A stretch of DNA of 53,596 bases from Nitrosarchaeum sp. (lineage in GTDB: Archaea > Thermoproteota > Nitrososphaeria > Nitrososphaerales > Nitrosopumilaceae), in contig JAGXTE010000016.1 of the NCBI GenBank assembly GCA_018334095.1, positions 1-53,596 on the forward strand, in the 5' to 3' direction. Made by a program: the position numbers and the translations under genes. Positions 1 through 7,991 of this stretch are shown one piece after another; the first letter of the stretch is position 1; every line of letters starts with the position of its first letter. The notes under the pieces are model-generated. The model saw nothing but the letters and a program-made list of their open reading frames with translations, did not search any database and had not been told where the DNA came from.

Positions 1-998
1 TCGATTCTTTTGATGCTGCTTAGCAATAATTTTGTCAAATGCTCAAATGGCATCTGTTCTCCTCGGTACAGGGAATCATCTTTGCCAATCAACTCATCCT
101 GAATCTTAAACGGTCTTGCATCAATCATCATAATTTTGTCTTTGCTTATCAAATCATCAAAATCCCAACCAAATGATTTGCAGTCATTTTTTATCTCGTC
201 GATATTTTGTGACATTGTTATGTATACGCCTGGCTCGTCAAAGTCACGTGCGCCAGAATACAGGAATTGTAATCCAAATGTTGTTTTTCCACTACCTGGT
301 GGGCCTGAAATTATTATGGCACTGTTCTTTTTTAATCCATTTGAAATCAATGATTCAAAACCATGAATACCTGTTTTAATTAGAGAAGTGTGTGTCTGAG
401 TATATTTTTTGTCGTTAAACATCTTAAATTGTGATTTATAGATTACAACAAAGAGAGCAGTACAAACAATGGCAACAATAATTGAAAAAATTTTATCAAA
501 AAGAAAGTAAATTGATACAATTAATGAAATCAAAATAGCCGATGTAAAAATAATCTGAAAAGGATAAAATTTATACATTTGAGGCTTGTCTTTGATTTTA
601 AAATAATCATCGTATTTTATTATCGGTTCGTGTATAGGTTGATTTGTAATTTCAATTTGTTTGGTTATTGGGATGTCATTATAACATAATTCATGAAACC
701 AAAAACTTTTTTTTCTTATTGCTTTTTGATTTAAACCAATTTCGGACTCACATCTATCACATTTAATTAAATCTTGGACAAAAATTCGTTGTTTTACTTT
801 TTCTGTTTTCTCAATTTCTAAATCTCTTTGATGAATTTTTTGAATTCCATCTACCATTCGATCCAGGTATTTTTTATCAGTATGAAAAATCTCTTGCTTT
901 TTTTGAATTCTCTCAATTATATACTGAGTTCTTCCCCAATCCCCCAAATTATGTTGCAGACTTTCTTCTAATTTTGCAACAAGTTCTTCGTCATTCAA
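1..998 (-). CDS. Membrane-anchored KaiC/RecA-superfamily ATPase with N-terminal zinc module (partial)
   Basis: The gene runs off the left edge; 332 residues are visible from a TTG start that aligns residue-for-residue with the TTG start of the glycosyltransferase at 24923. Residues 1-105 hold a helical segment (GDWGRTQY near 19-26, DKKYL near 41-45) and a putative zinc site C80, C83, H102, C105. Two hydrophobic helices lie at about 148-167 and 170-187. A RecA/KaiC-like domain follows, with Walker A GPPGSGKTT at 232-240 and a downstream segment (YITMSQ) typical of KaiC-like ATPases. The Walker B region lies beyond the window. KaiC-like ATPases in archaea usually act in signalling or regulation; membrane tethering plus the zinc module is unusual, and the role is inferred only. 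Confidence 0.8.
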   Translation of the reverse strand, partial: MNDEELVAKLEESLQHNLGDWGRTQYIIERIQKKQEIFHTDKKYLDRMVDGIQKIHQRDLEIEKTEKVKQRIFVQDLIKCDRCESEIGLNQKAIRKKSFWFHELCYNDIPITKQIEITNQPIHEPIIKYDDYFKIKDKPQMYKFYPFQIIFTSAILISLIVSIYFLFDKIFSIIVAIVCTALFVVIYKSQFKMFNDKKYTQTHTSLIKTGIHGFESLISNGLKKNSAIIISGPPGSGKTTFGLQFLYSGARDFDEPGVYITMSQNIDEIKNDCKSFGWDFDDLISKDKIMMIDARPFKIQDELIGKDDSLYRGEQMPFEHLTKLLLSSIKRI

Positions 999-1148
999 TG
1001 ATTATGGTTGTTTTTGATTTTTAGTAATTATATATGGACTGTCAAAATTTGCCTAACTGTCAAATATTTGTACTTTTTAAAATCGATCAAAGATAAAAAG
1101 TGCCTGATTAATCATTTTTTGACCAAATTTACTATACATACCTATAAA

Positions 1149-1162
1149 GATCAAAAATGATC
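1149..1162. promoter_or_regulatory. Palindrome GATCA-N4-TGATC in divergent spacer
   Basis: Perfect 5-bp arms around AAAA lie in the 238-bp AT-rich spacer between the divergent ATPase and alkylsulfatase-like genes. Related GATCA/TGATT sequences are scattered nearby. It could be an operator, but such short AT-rich palindromes also arise by chance. Confidence 0.2.
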
Positions 1163-1236
1163 TATATTTGTAAACAAAATCATCCATGTATGTTAATTCA
1201 ATTTTGTAAATAACTAACAAACTATACTAATTTACA

Positions 1237-3471
1237 TTGAAACTAAAAATAGGATTAATTTTATTATCTTTATCCATTATTCTGTCTTTAACTGTAAATG
1301 AGTTAGCTTTTGCATCTCATGATTCAAAGGAATCTCTGGAGAATATTCAAGCTGGATGCCGTGAAGGAAACGTATTGGTTTTTAGATTATCAAGTCATGA
1401 ATACCTGTGTACAAGTTCTGACACTGCAAAAAGATGGGTAGAATTAGGATTGGCAGAAATAATTCAAAATGCTACAATTCAACCTGCTGAACCTCAAACA
1501 CCTGTTCAAGTTCCAAAGATAGAACCGGCTCCAGCAAAAAATACTCCAATAAATGATAATTCTCAATGTCGTGAAGGATACACTCTAGTTTTTAGATTTA
1601 CTCATAAAGATACCTTTTGTACAAGTCCATCAACTGCTGCATCATGGGTAAAACTAGGATTGGCAGAAATTATTCAAGAAGCAACAATCTCTGTTAAAAA
1701 AGAAACAATCATCACCAAAGTAAATGAAGAAATAAATTCAAAAAACACTACAAAAGGGATTCTTCCAAATACAGTTTCTCCTAAAAAGAATATTGACATC
1801 CCTTCTTTTCCAAAACAGCCTGTAATTAATTCAGAACTTTTAAAACTAAATGATTACAGATATCCCCCAGCAATTCATCAAGTAAATGATCGAATATGGG
1901 TAGCAGTAGGATATGATTCGGCAAACAGTGTAATGATTGAAGGTGAAAAAGGGATTATAATCATAAACACTTTAAGTTCATCAAACACTGCAAAAAAAGT
2001 AATTGATGAATTTAGAAAAATTACAACTAAACCAGTTAAAGCAATAATTTACACATCTGGAAATTCTGAGGATATTGGTGGGACTAATGTATTTTTAGAA
2101 CAAGGTGATGAAAAGGTTGAAATCATATCTCATGATAACAACCTGAATTTTTATGTTAAGCAAAATATAATGTTGAACAAATTCACTGGACTTAGAAGTT
2201 ATTACACATCTGGTTCTTTATTATCTAGTGAAGACCAAACAAATTCAAAATACTTCATCCCATTGCCTTCTGATGGTATCCATTATGTCCCTCCAACTAA
2301 TACTTTTTCTGATAAATTCAATCTCAACATTTCTGGTGTGAAGATGAATTTGGGACATATGGGAGATACATCTGAACAAATCTATGTATGGCTGCCAGAT
2401 GATCAATCTCTTTTTATTGGAGATAATCTACATGGCATATTTCCAAATACCTCGGTACTAAGTGGGATTGAATATCATGATCCAATGAGATATGTGACAA
2501 TAATAGATGAATTTATTCCATTGAGCCCACAATCTTTGATTCTATCTCATGTAAAACCTGTCATTGGAACAGAAAATGTAAGAAATTTTTTAGTTTTAAC
2601 TAGAGATGTAACTCAATACATCCATGATCAAACAATCAGAGGAATAAACAACGGATACCGAATAGACGAACTATCAAACATGATCAAATTACCTTCAACC
2701 TTTGATAAACATCCATGGTTTACATATTCCGAAAATCAAATTCAATGGAATGTAAAACAAATCTATTATGGAACAATTGGTTGGTTTGAAGAAGATCCAG
2801 TATTTTTACACCCAGTTAATTTTGGAATAAGATCTTCTAAAATTGTTAATGGATTTGGAGGAATCGATAATGTGTTGCATGAGGTTAAAATTGCAATGAA
2901 GAATGACGAGTATGAGTGGGCATCAGAACTTGCAACATATGTTTTATATGCTGATCCAGAAAATTCTGAAGCTAAACTACTAAAGGCACATGCATTAAGA
3001 GTTTTAGGACAAAGAATTTTATCAGCAGATGCAAGACATCTAGAATTAACCAAAGCATTAGAATTGGAAGGTAAAATAGAAATTAATAACTACACTAAAT
3101 TAAATTATGAGCAATTATCCAAAGTTCCAATTGAAGAATTATTATCAATATTACCTACAAAATTGAACTCGTCTAAAGCAGATAATATTAATGCCGTATT
3201 GAATATTTTCTATAGTGATGTGGAGAAAGAATTTGCATTTAATTTTAGGAATAATATTTTAACAATAACTGAGGGCAGCGATAAAGATGCCAGGTACGCC
3301 TTAAATATGGATACTGCAATACATAAATCCATCATAACCGGAGATCTCAAACTTGTTGATATAATTAATTCAAAATTAATTGAATCAAAAGGCAATAAAA
3401 ACAACATTCTATATCTGATGGGATTAATTCAGGAAGATGATGACGGTATGCCTATGGAATTTGACAGATAA
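1237..3471 (+). CDS. Secreted alkylsulfatase-like metallo-beta-lactamase-fold protein with duplicated N-terminal domain
   Basis: 744 residues from a TTG start, with a signal peptide (about residues 1-27). Two copies of a ~40-residue unit follow at 41-80 and 111-150, each with CREG, LVFR, CTS and WVxLGLAEII. From about 205 the protein resembles SdsA-type alkylsulfatases: an MBL-fold domain, then YIHDQT, YYGTIGWF and LHPV motifs, a helical dimerisation segment (about 545-620) and a C-terminal SCP2-like part. The family's HxHxDH zinc motif is replaced by TSGNSEDIGG at 273-282, so three or four usual metal ligands are missing, although SEQ, GDNLHG and LSH segments matching later ligand regions remain. 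It is either a divergent enzyme or a non-catalytic surface relative. Sulfatase activity should not be assumed. Confidence 0.85.
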   Translation: MKLKIGLILLSLSIILSLTVNELAFASHDSKESLENIQAGCREGNVLVFRLSSHEYLCTSSDTAKRWVELGLAEIIQNATIQPAEPQTPVQVPKIEPAPAKNTPINDNSQCREGYTLVFRFTHKDTFCTSPSTAASWVKLGLAEIIQEATISVKKETIITKVNEEINSKNTTKGILPNTVSPKKNIDIPSFPKQPVINSELLKLNDYRYPPAIHQVNDRIWVAVGYDSANSVMIEGEKGIIIINTLSSSNTAKKVIDEFRKITTKPVKAIIYTSGNSEDIGGTNVFLEQGDEKVEIISHDNNLNFYVKQNIMLNKFTGLRSYYTSGSLLSSEDQTNSKYFIPLPSDGIHYVPPTNTFSDKFNLNISGVKMNLGHMGDTSEQIYVWLPDDQSLFIGDNLHGIFPNTSVLSGIEYHDPMRYVTIIDEFIPLSPQSLILSHVKPVIGTENVRNFLVLTRDVTQYIHDQTIRGINNGYRIDELSNMIKLPSTFDKHPWFTYSENQIQWNVKQIYYGTIGWFEEDPVFLHPVNFGIRSSKIVNGFGGIDNVLHEVKIAMKNDEYEWASELATYVLYADPENSEAKLLKAHALRVLGQRILSADARHLELTKALELEGKIEINNYTKLNYEQLSKVPIEELLSILPTKLNSSKADNINAVLNIFYSDVEKEFAFNFRNNILTITEGSDKDARYALNMDTAIHKSIITGDLKLVDIINSKLIESKGNKNNILYLMGLIQEDDDGMPMEFDR

Positions 3472-3617
3472 CATATTTCGTTAATGAAAAAAATTTTATA
3501 ATCTAATGATTATCTATAACTGATTTTAATCCTATTCGTTAAAAACATAAAAATAAAAATTTAATCGTATCCTGCATAATATTTAAAAACAAGGCAACCT
3601 CTTGTTTTTCGACATTA

Positions 3618-3875
3618 ATGGCTGAAAAAAAGACAGTAAAGAAGACTGCCTCAAAGACTAAAGCAGTAAAATCAAAGATAAAAACAACCACTCAAAAGGC
3701 AAAACCCTCTACAAAGGCAAAAGCAACAAAATCAAAGCCCAAAAAATCAAAAGAAGAAAGTGATGATATGGGCATTGTTATTGTAGATGACGATATTGTA
3801 ATTGATCAAGAAAAAGTAAACGAAGAGAGAAGGGCATATCTTGAAGAATCTAGATCTCAAGACGCATACGACTAA
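3618..3875 (+). CDS. Small lysine-rich protein with acidic C-terminus
   Basis: 85 residues, starting with ATG. Residues 1-45 are almost wholly Lys, Ala, Thr and Ser in histone-H1-tail style, so nucleic-acid contact is plausible. Residues 46-85 switch to an acidic stretch (MGIVIVDDDIVIDQ) and a charged helix. Family not recognised. The strong charge asymmetry suggests a basic tail on a protein-interaction peptide. It sits 37 nt before the first RAM-domain gene, and a TATA-like AT stretch precedes it. Confidence 0.7.
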   Translation: MAEKKTVKKTASKTKAVKSKIKTTTQKAKPSTKAKATKSKPKKSKEESDDMGIVIVDDDIVIDQEKVNEERRAYLEESRSQDAYD

Positions 3876-3911
3876 AGCAATCTTTATTCGTTCTAAGATC
3901 ATATAATCAAT

Positions 3912-4151
3912 ATGAAAGCATTATGTTTGATTACTGTAAAACCAGGTAAAGTGGATGTAGTTGTTGACATTGTAAAGAAAAAACGAAAGATAGTAAAAAC
4001 TACCATGGTGGTTTCAGGTAGAGCCGATATTGCCGCAGTATTACATGGAAGTATTGATGAGATTAACAATACTGTAATTGATTTTAAAAAAATTAAAGAG
4101 ATTGTAACTACAGAGACATTAATTGAAGTAGAGGTGAATATGGGATGGTAA
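3912..4151 (+). CDS. Stand-alone Lrp/AsnC-type RAM (ligand-sensing) domain protein
   Basis: 79 residues forming one alpha-beta RAM unit without a helix-turn-helix: a beta strand MKALCLITVKPG, a helix VDIVKKK, then VVSGRADIAAVL and a terminal strand ETLIEVEV. RAM domains bind amino acids or other small effectors and form oligomers, often pairing with full-length Lrp proteins. The stop overlaps the start of the next gene by 7 nt, so the two RAM proteins are almost certainly co-translated and may form a heteromer. The effector is unknown. Confidence 0.8.
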   Translation: MKALCLITVKPGKVDVVVDIVKKKRKIVKTTMVVSGRADIAAVLHGSIDEINNTVIDFKKIKEIVTTETLIEVEVNMGW

Positions 4152-4363
4152 GAGCTATAGTATTGGTAAAATCCCCTAAAAAATTAATTGCCGCAAGACT
4201 ACGTAAAGTAAATTCTGTTTATGATTCATTTCCCACAAGTGGCCAATTTGATGCAGTTGCCATTATCGAGGTTGAGAGCCTTGGAAAAATTAAAGAAATT
4301 ACCAATCAAATTCAAAAAATAAACGGAGTAGAAAGAACTGAAACCATGATTGAAGTTCAATAA
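4145..4363 (+). CDS. Second stand-alone RAM (Lrp/AsnC C-terminal) domain protein
   Basis: 72 residues with the same RAM pattern: strand MVRAIVLVKSP, helix, TSGQFDAVAIIEV (the glycine-containing turn of the effector pocket), a helix and the final strand ETMIEVQ. It lacks any DNA-binding part. It overlaps the previous RAM gene and is followed after 34 nt by a VOC-family gene. The tandem arrangement suggests a hetero-oligomeric sensor or regulator; the partner DNA-binding protein is not in view. Confidence 0.78.
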   Translation: MVRAIVLVKSPKKLIAARLRKVNSVYDSFPTSGQFDAVAIIEVESLGKIKEITNQIQKINGVERTETMIEVQ

Positions 4364-4397
4364 CAAAGAATTTAACATACTTTGGAGTAGGGTATTT

Positions 4398-4811
4398 GTG
4401 AATATCAAAAAAGTTGGAAATGTTATTTTAGCAGTTAAGGACATCGATAAATCACTAAAATTTTACCATGAAATCATTGGGTTACCAATAAAAAGACAGA
4501 GACGATCATGGGTTGATTTGGGCACTTCAGGAGCTTTGTTGAGTTTACATCCTGCATCACTCACAGCCCAACATATAGGAAGCTCAATTGAAAATGGAAT
4601 TACTATCGGATTTTTGGTAGGTGATGTTTCATCAGCAGTTGAAGAATTAAAATCAAAAGGCGTTAAAATTCATCGTGATATTGTAGATAGAGATGCTGGA
4701 AAAAATGCAGTCATTTTGGATCCTGACGATTATTTAATTTCATTATTTGAACCTTCATTTGATGATAAAACAGAACAAACAACTGGATATCACGGATTTA
4801 CTCCGGCCTAG
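4398..4811 (+). CDS. VOC (glyoxalase/bleomycin-resistance) superfamily protein
   Basis: 137 residues from a GTG chosen because the family fold starts here (VGNVILAVKDIDKSLKFYH); a TTG at 4350 would overlap the RAM gene. Single VOC domain with two beta-alpha-beta-beta-beta units: LGLP-type helix end IIGLPIKRQ, SLHPAS and the C-terminal DPDDYLISLFEP. The usual first metal His is Asn here, while the later His and final Glu remain, so metal binding is uncertain. Substrate cannot be predicted. It converges with the next gene, overlapping it by 4 nt. Confidence 0.8.
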   Translation: MNIKKVGNVILAVKDIDKSLKFYHEIIGLPIKRQRRSWVDLGTSGALLSLHPASLTAQHIGSSIENGITIGFLVGDVSSAVEELKSKGVKIHRDIVDRDAGKNAVILDPDDYLISLFEPSFDDKTEQTTGYHGFTPA

Positions 4812-5194
4812 ATTGTTTTTTTAATATCCTTAATTATTTTATCAATATTTTTTGCAGATCTATCAATTGAAATGTAGTATGTCATTTCATCTTTTTGAAA
4901 AATTACGATAGATACTTTTTGATGTTGTAATAATACATAATCTAATTTTCCAACAGCACTAACTGTGTCTCTTCTTAATGTCATTAATGTTGATATTATG
5001 AAAAATTCATTTTTGACTTGCTCTGATTTTAATAATGGTTTTACATTTGGTCTGACAATTCCAGTTAAAGTTCGGCCATATGCATTTACTATTCCTGCAT
5101 ATCGTATACTCTTTGATAATCCCACAATACTTTGACATTTTTTTCTGTATTGAATAATTTTATTTTTCCAAATCTCAGATGGAGTTTTTGCCAT
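4808..5194 (-). CDS. Conserved-looking small protein, roadblock-like character
   Basis: 128 residues. An N-terminal helix (SEIWKNKIIQYRKKCQSIVG) is followed by SIRYAGIVNAYGRTLTG and a mixed alpha/beta body ending in YYISIDRSAKNIDKIIKDIKKTI. The strand-helix order (self/activity motif AGIVNAYGR, later VSIVIFQKDEMTYYISI) is reminiscent of roadblock/profilin-like small regulators, but this is a weak resemblance. No catalytic residues are evident. It converges with the VOC gene. Confidence 0.6.
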   Translation of the reverse strand: MAKTPSEIWKNKIIQYRKKCQSIVGLSKSIRYAGIVNAYGRTLTGIVRPNVKPLLKSEQVKNEFFIISTLMTLRRDTVSAVGKLDYVLLQHQKVSIVIFQKDEMTYYISIDRSAKNIDKIIKDIKKTI

Positions 5195-5285
5195 ATTAAA
5201 AATTAAATTTGAAATTAATAAGCATTCTTACTTGGTAGAAGACTTTTCCAAAATAGGCTTGTTTGAAAATCTCAATTGACCCTTG

Positions 5286-5672
5286 TTAATTCATTTTTGA
5301 ATGAGAATCTTTTTTCTCATCTAGTTTTTTCTTTAATTCTAGGTTTTCTTTTATCAATTTGTCATTTTCTGCTTTTAATGTATTAACAGAATTTACTCGA
5401 TTAAACAACGGATGTCCTGGAGGAATAATCCCATTAGAATTCATTGTCAGTAAACCTGAGGCATATCTCTGATATGATTGCTGAAACCCTTGCAATTTTT
5501 TATTAATTGTGGCATTATCTTCTGCAAATTTTTCTTTCATAGGATTTTCAAAAATTTTGAACATTGAGTTTGTCAATCCTGGAGGTAGTCTTGGGAATTG
5601 TAATGCTAGATGAGGTATGTTAGGATTTAGTCCATACAGGTCTTTGAGATGTTTTATTGGCAAATCTTCCAT
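5286..5672 (-). CDS. Small protein with Pro-rich N-terminus and C-terminal coiled coil
   Basis: 128 residues. The first 40 residues are rich in Pro and Leu (LQFPRLPPGLTN); residues 45-75 are helical; 100-125 form a clear heptad coiled coil (LKAENDKLIKENLELKKKLDEKK). No membrane segment or catalytic motif. Family not recognised. The coiled coil suggests oligomerisation or a scaffold role. Confidence 0.6.
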   Translation of the reverse strand: MEDLPIKHLKDLYGLNPNIPHLALQFPRLPPGLTNSMFKIFENPMKEKFAEDNATINKKLQGFQQSYQRYASGLLTMNSNGIIPPGHPLFNRVNSVNTLKAENDKLIKENLELKKKLDEKKDSHSKMN

Positions 5673-5751
5673 GATAATTCACCATTTTTGCCATATTTTT
5701 GCCTTGTCTTTAGGCGTTTGATATGCAATAAAGCTAATTTGCAGTCATTTT

Positions 5752-5766
5752 AGCTCAATTTGAGCT
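5752..5766. promoter_or_regulatory. 15-nt palindrome AGCTCAA-T-TTGAGCT in divergent spacer
   Basis: Perfect 7-bp arms with a 1-nt centre lie between the divergent starts of the coiled-coil gene (5672) and the zinc microprotein (5811), about 45 nt before the latter. The symmetry fits a homodimeric operator; a short hairpin is the alternative. No regulator can be assigned. Confidence 0.3.
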
Positions 5767-5810
5767 GATCGCTGATCCTTATAGATTCCAATTTTAGATC
5801 GCAATTAGGC

Positions 5811-5957
5811 ATGACGGAAATAACTAAGACGTGTATACGATGCAATAAAAACATCATAGACGGAGATCTGCATAAAATTGTAATTTATGTAATCCAAGAA
5901 AAATTCACCGAGCATCATTATGAACACGTTGAGTGTCCGGGCAAATTTACTGTTTAA
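5811..5957 (+). CDS. Zinc-finger-like microprotein (48 aa)
   Basis: An ATG-to-TAA frame encodes 48 residues with CIRC near the N-terminus and HHYEHVEC near the C-terminus, giving a plausible CxxC/HxxC or Cys/His metal site. It overlaps the stop of the convergent cyclase gene by 4 nt, the kind of tight packing seen for real genes here. Function unknown. Confidence 0.55.
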   Translation: MTEITKTCIRCNKNIIDGDLHKIVIYVIQEKFTEHHYEHVECPGKFTV

Positions 5958-6775
5958 CCAATATACTCATAAACTTTGTAAATTTCGCCAGATAATCTTG
6001 AACGGTATTTCCATTCGTTATTTTTCCATACTACTTCTTTAAACAAAAGTTGATTGTTAGGATGTAATTTGCGATAGACATCATCTCCAAATAAAATCTG
6101 ATTTGGTTTTGCAAGTGATTGAATTTTAGATGCAATATTCATTGCAGGTCCCATTAAATCTACATGTGAAACATCAGGGTTTGAACCATATCTCACAACA
6201 ATGCTTTGCCCAAAATCAGCCCCAATTTTTACCATTAAATCAGGATAATCATATTGATTCAAAATTGGATTGATGCCTTTTTGTATTACTGCAAGCATTG
6301 ATTTTGCACAACTTAATGCATTATCAGCAGCTAATAGCCCATTATTTGATGCAACAAAATATCCAATAACTGCATCACCGACAAATTTTAAAACATAACC
6401 ACTATGCAAGTTAATTACTGATGCCATCTCTTGAGCAAATGAACTGATTATTATTGCAAGTTTCTCTTCGGGTAGTTCTAAGGTCATCGTGGTAGATCCT
6501 ACTAAATCAACATACAAAGCAATCATGTCAAATTTAGCAAAAACATTTTTTCTGAGAAATTTTTCAGAGTCGTCAGTTATTCCAACATATTCATAACCTT
6601 GTTTTAATGCACCCCAAACACGTTTTTGGGTTTCTAAAATCATTGAATCAAAATCGACTATTTTCTGGTCATTTTTACCGAGTAACACATCCAATACGTT
6701 AGGATTGGACTGATCATTAGAAACAGTGTCTTTTTGACTCATTTTTGGTTTATTATTTTCATTAATTTTTGACAT
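5954..6775 (-). CDS. Class III adenylate/guanylate cyclase-domain protein
   Basis: 273 residues; a polar N-terminal ~75 residues, then a CHD/class III cyclase domain (about 84-240). Metal-binding aspartates are present at D90 (YVDLVGST) and D134 (KFVGDAVIGYF). Purine-selecting positions are K130 and D206 (HVDLMG), which favour ATP. In the transition-state motif N213 is kept but the usual Arg is Lys (NIASK, K217), so activity may be reduced or altered. No membrane or sensor domain is attached, so it is probably cytosolic. A zinc-ribbon microprotein gene lies immediately upstream on the same strand. Confidence 0.88.
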   Translation of the reverse strand: MSKINENNKPKMSQKDTVSNDQSNPNVLDVLLGKNDQKIVDFDSMILETQKRVWGALKQGYEYVGITDDSEKFLRKNVFAKFDMIALYVDLVGSTTMTLELPEEKLAIIISSFAQEMASVINLHSGYVLKFVGDAVIGYFVASNNGLLAADNALSCAKSMLAVIQKGINPILNQYDYPDLMVKIGADFGQSIVVRYGSNPDVSHVDLMGPAMNIASKIQSLAKPNQILFGDDVYRKLHPNNQLLFKEVVWKNNEWKYRSRLSGEIYKVYEYIG

Positions 6776-6784
6776 TTTATCTCT

Positions 6785-6907
6785 CTATTCCAACGGAAAA
6801 TCCGTATTACAGATAAGGCATTTTCCTCTATTCCCCTTATAACCTTCATTATAGTATTGCACGATGATAGATCCACACTGATTACAGATTATTTTAGGTT
6901 TAGACAT
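6785..6907 (-). CDS. Zinc-ribbon microprotein (40 aa)
   Basis: 40 residues from ATG, with CNQC at 8-11 and CLIC at 30-33, the spacing of a single zinc ribbon. It is 9 nt upstream of the cyclase start on the same strand, so the two are probably co-transcribed. It may bind nucleic acid or a partner protein; no family assigned. Confidence 0.6.
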   Translation of the reverse strand: MSKPKIICNQCGSIIVQYYNEGYKGNRGKCLICNTDFPLE

Positions 6908-6972
6908 GAAGGAAATGCCTTATTTTTGTATTTAAAACATACAAAATCTTAAGGTTTAATGACTCTGAAAAT

Positions 6973-7836
6973 TTGTTAGTAAATGTGCGATTAGGATCTA
7001 GATCATCAAATGAATACATTCAACTGCTAAACAAGAAAAACGAGTACATTCAACAACAATTTCTTGAAAAAATATTACACCTTACAAAATTAAAAAATGT
7101 CCAGGTTATGCTAGGCGATGCAACAATTACAGAACAAAAAACATTTGATCCCGCACTAGTCAACGGTTTTTATCAGACAATTATTAAAAACTTGAAAGAC
7201 TGGTCAGTTCAAGAAATTTCTATTTCAAACAATGAGGACGTTAGAAGAATTTTTACAAAGTTTGAGATAAGGGAAGGAAATTATCTAATTTCTGGACATA
7301 TGTCTTTACAATACCATGTTTTGTTATACTATAAACCAGATCAACAAGTAATCAAATTACAAAAGGAGTTGTCTGACATAATTGATTTGACAAAAAATAA
7401 GGAAAAACAAATGTCTGATAACAGTGATCAATTCGTATTAAATAAATTAAAAGAAAAAGGCTACAAAGATTTTGATCATCAAAAATTATTTGAAATATTT
7501 TATGAAAATGATGAATTTAGAGAAAAAATATACAAGGAAATTGAAAATGAAATTGAAGTTGATTTTCAAGAGTTGTCAAATAAAAAAACAAAGATTATCA
7601 AAGATCTAGACAATTTGCTAGTTGAAACTTATCAGACAAGTCCTGTTCTTATCGATGATACTCGATTAATAACAGGAGAGGAGGGATGTTTATGTACATT
7701 TGATATTGAATTTATTAAAAATAAAACAAAGGAAGGACTATTTGATCCTCGTAAGATGTCAGAATCTGTAAAAGATAGTATCATAAAGCGATTAGATGAG
7801 TTTTCAAAATTATTACAAAATCAATCTATTATTTAA
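6973..7836 (+). CDS. Uncharacterised helical protein
   Basis: 287 residues from a TTG start. No signal peptide, membrane segment or recognisable catalytic motif. The first ~125 residues are mixed alpha/beta (VQVMLGDATI, YQTIIKNLKDW, LLYYKPD). A highly charged helical middle (about 125-215) may form a coiled coil, and the end carries CLCTFDIEF and a final helix. Family not recognised. It precedes threonine dehydratase with a ~150-nt spacer. Confidence 0.65.
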   Translation: MLVNVRLGSRSSNEYIQLLNKKNEYIQQQFLEKILHLTKLKNVQVMLGDATITEQKTFDPALVNGFYQTIIKNLKDWSVQEISISNNEDVRRIFTKFEIREGNYLISGHMSLQYHVLLYYKPDQQVIKLQKELSDIIDLTKNKEKQMSDNSDQFVLNKLKEKGYKDFDHQKLFEIFYENDEFREKIYKEIENEIEVDFQELSNKKTKIIKDLDNLLVETYQTSPVLIDDTRLITGEEGCLCTFDIEFIKNKTKEGLFDPRKMSESVKDSIIKRLDEFSKLLQNQSII

Positions 7837-7991
7837 TTTAAAAAAATTAATTCACAACTATGCTGGGAATGAATTTGTGTTATTGTTGTGGTTATTTGCC
7901 ATATTCTCAAAATTTGTGCATAAAATGAGAATAGAAATCCGATTTCTCAATGGAAGAAGTCAAATATCTCTTTTATCTAGCAGAATTTCTA

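Noticed and set aside
136..379. Plus-strand frames of 76 and 68 codons near the left edge
   Set aside because: They are opposite-strand shadows of the ATPase gene, whose minus-strand frame holds a full Walker A motif and zinc ligands.
3618..3875. Histone-like or Alba-type chromatin protein
   Set aside because: Only the basic tail resembles histone H1; the acidic C-terminal half and lack of a histone fold do not fit.
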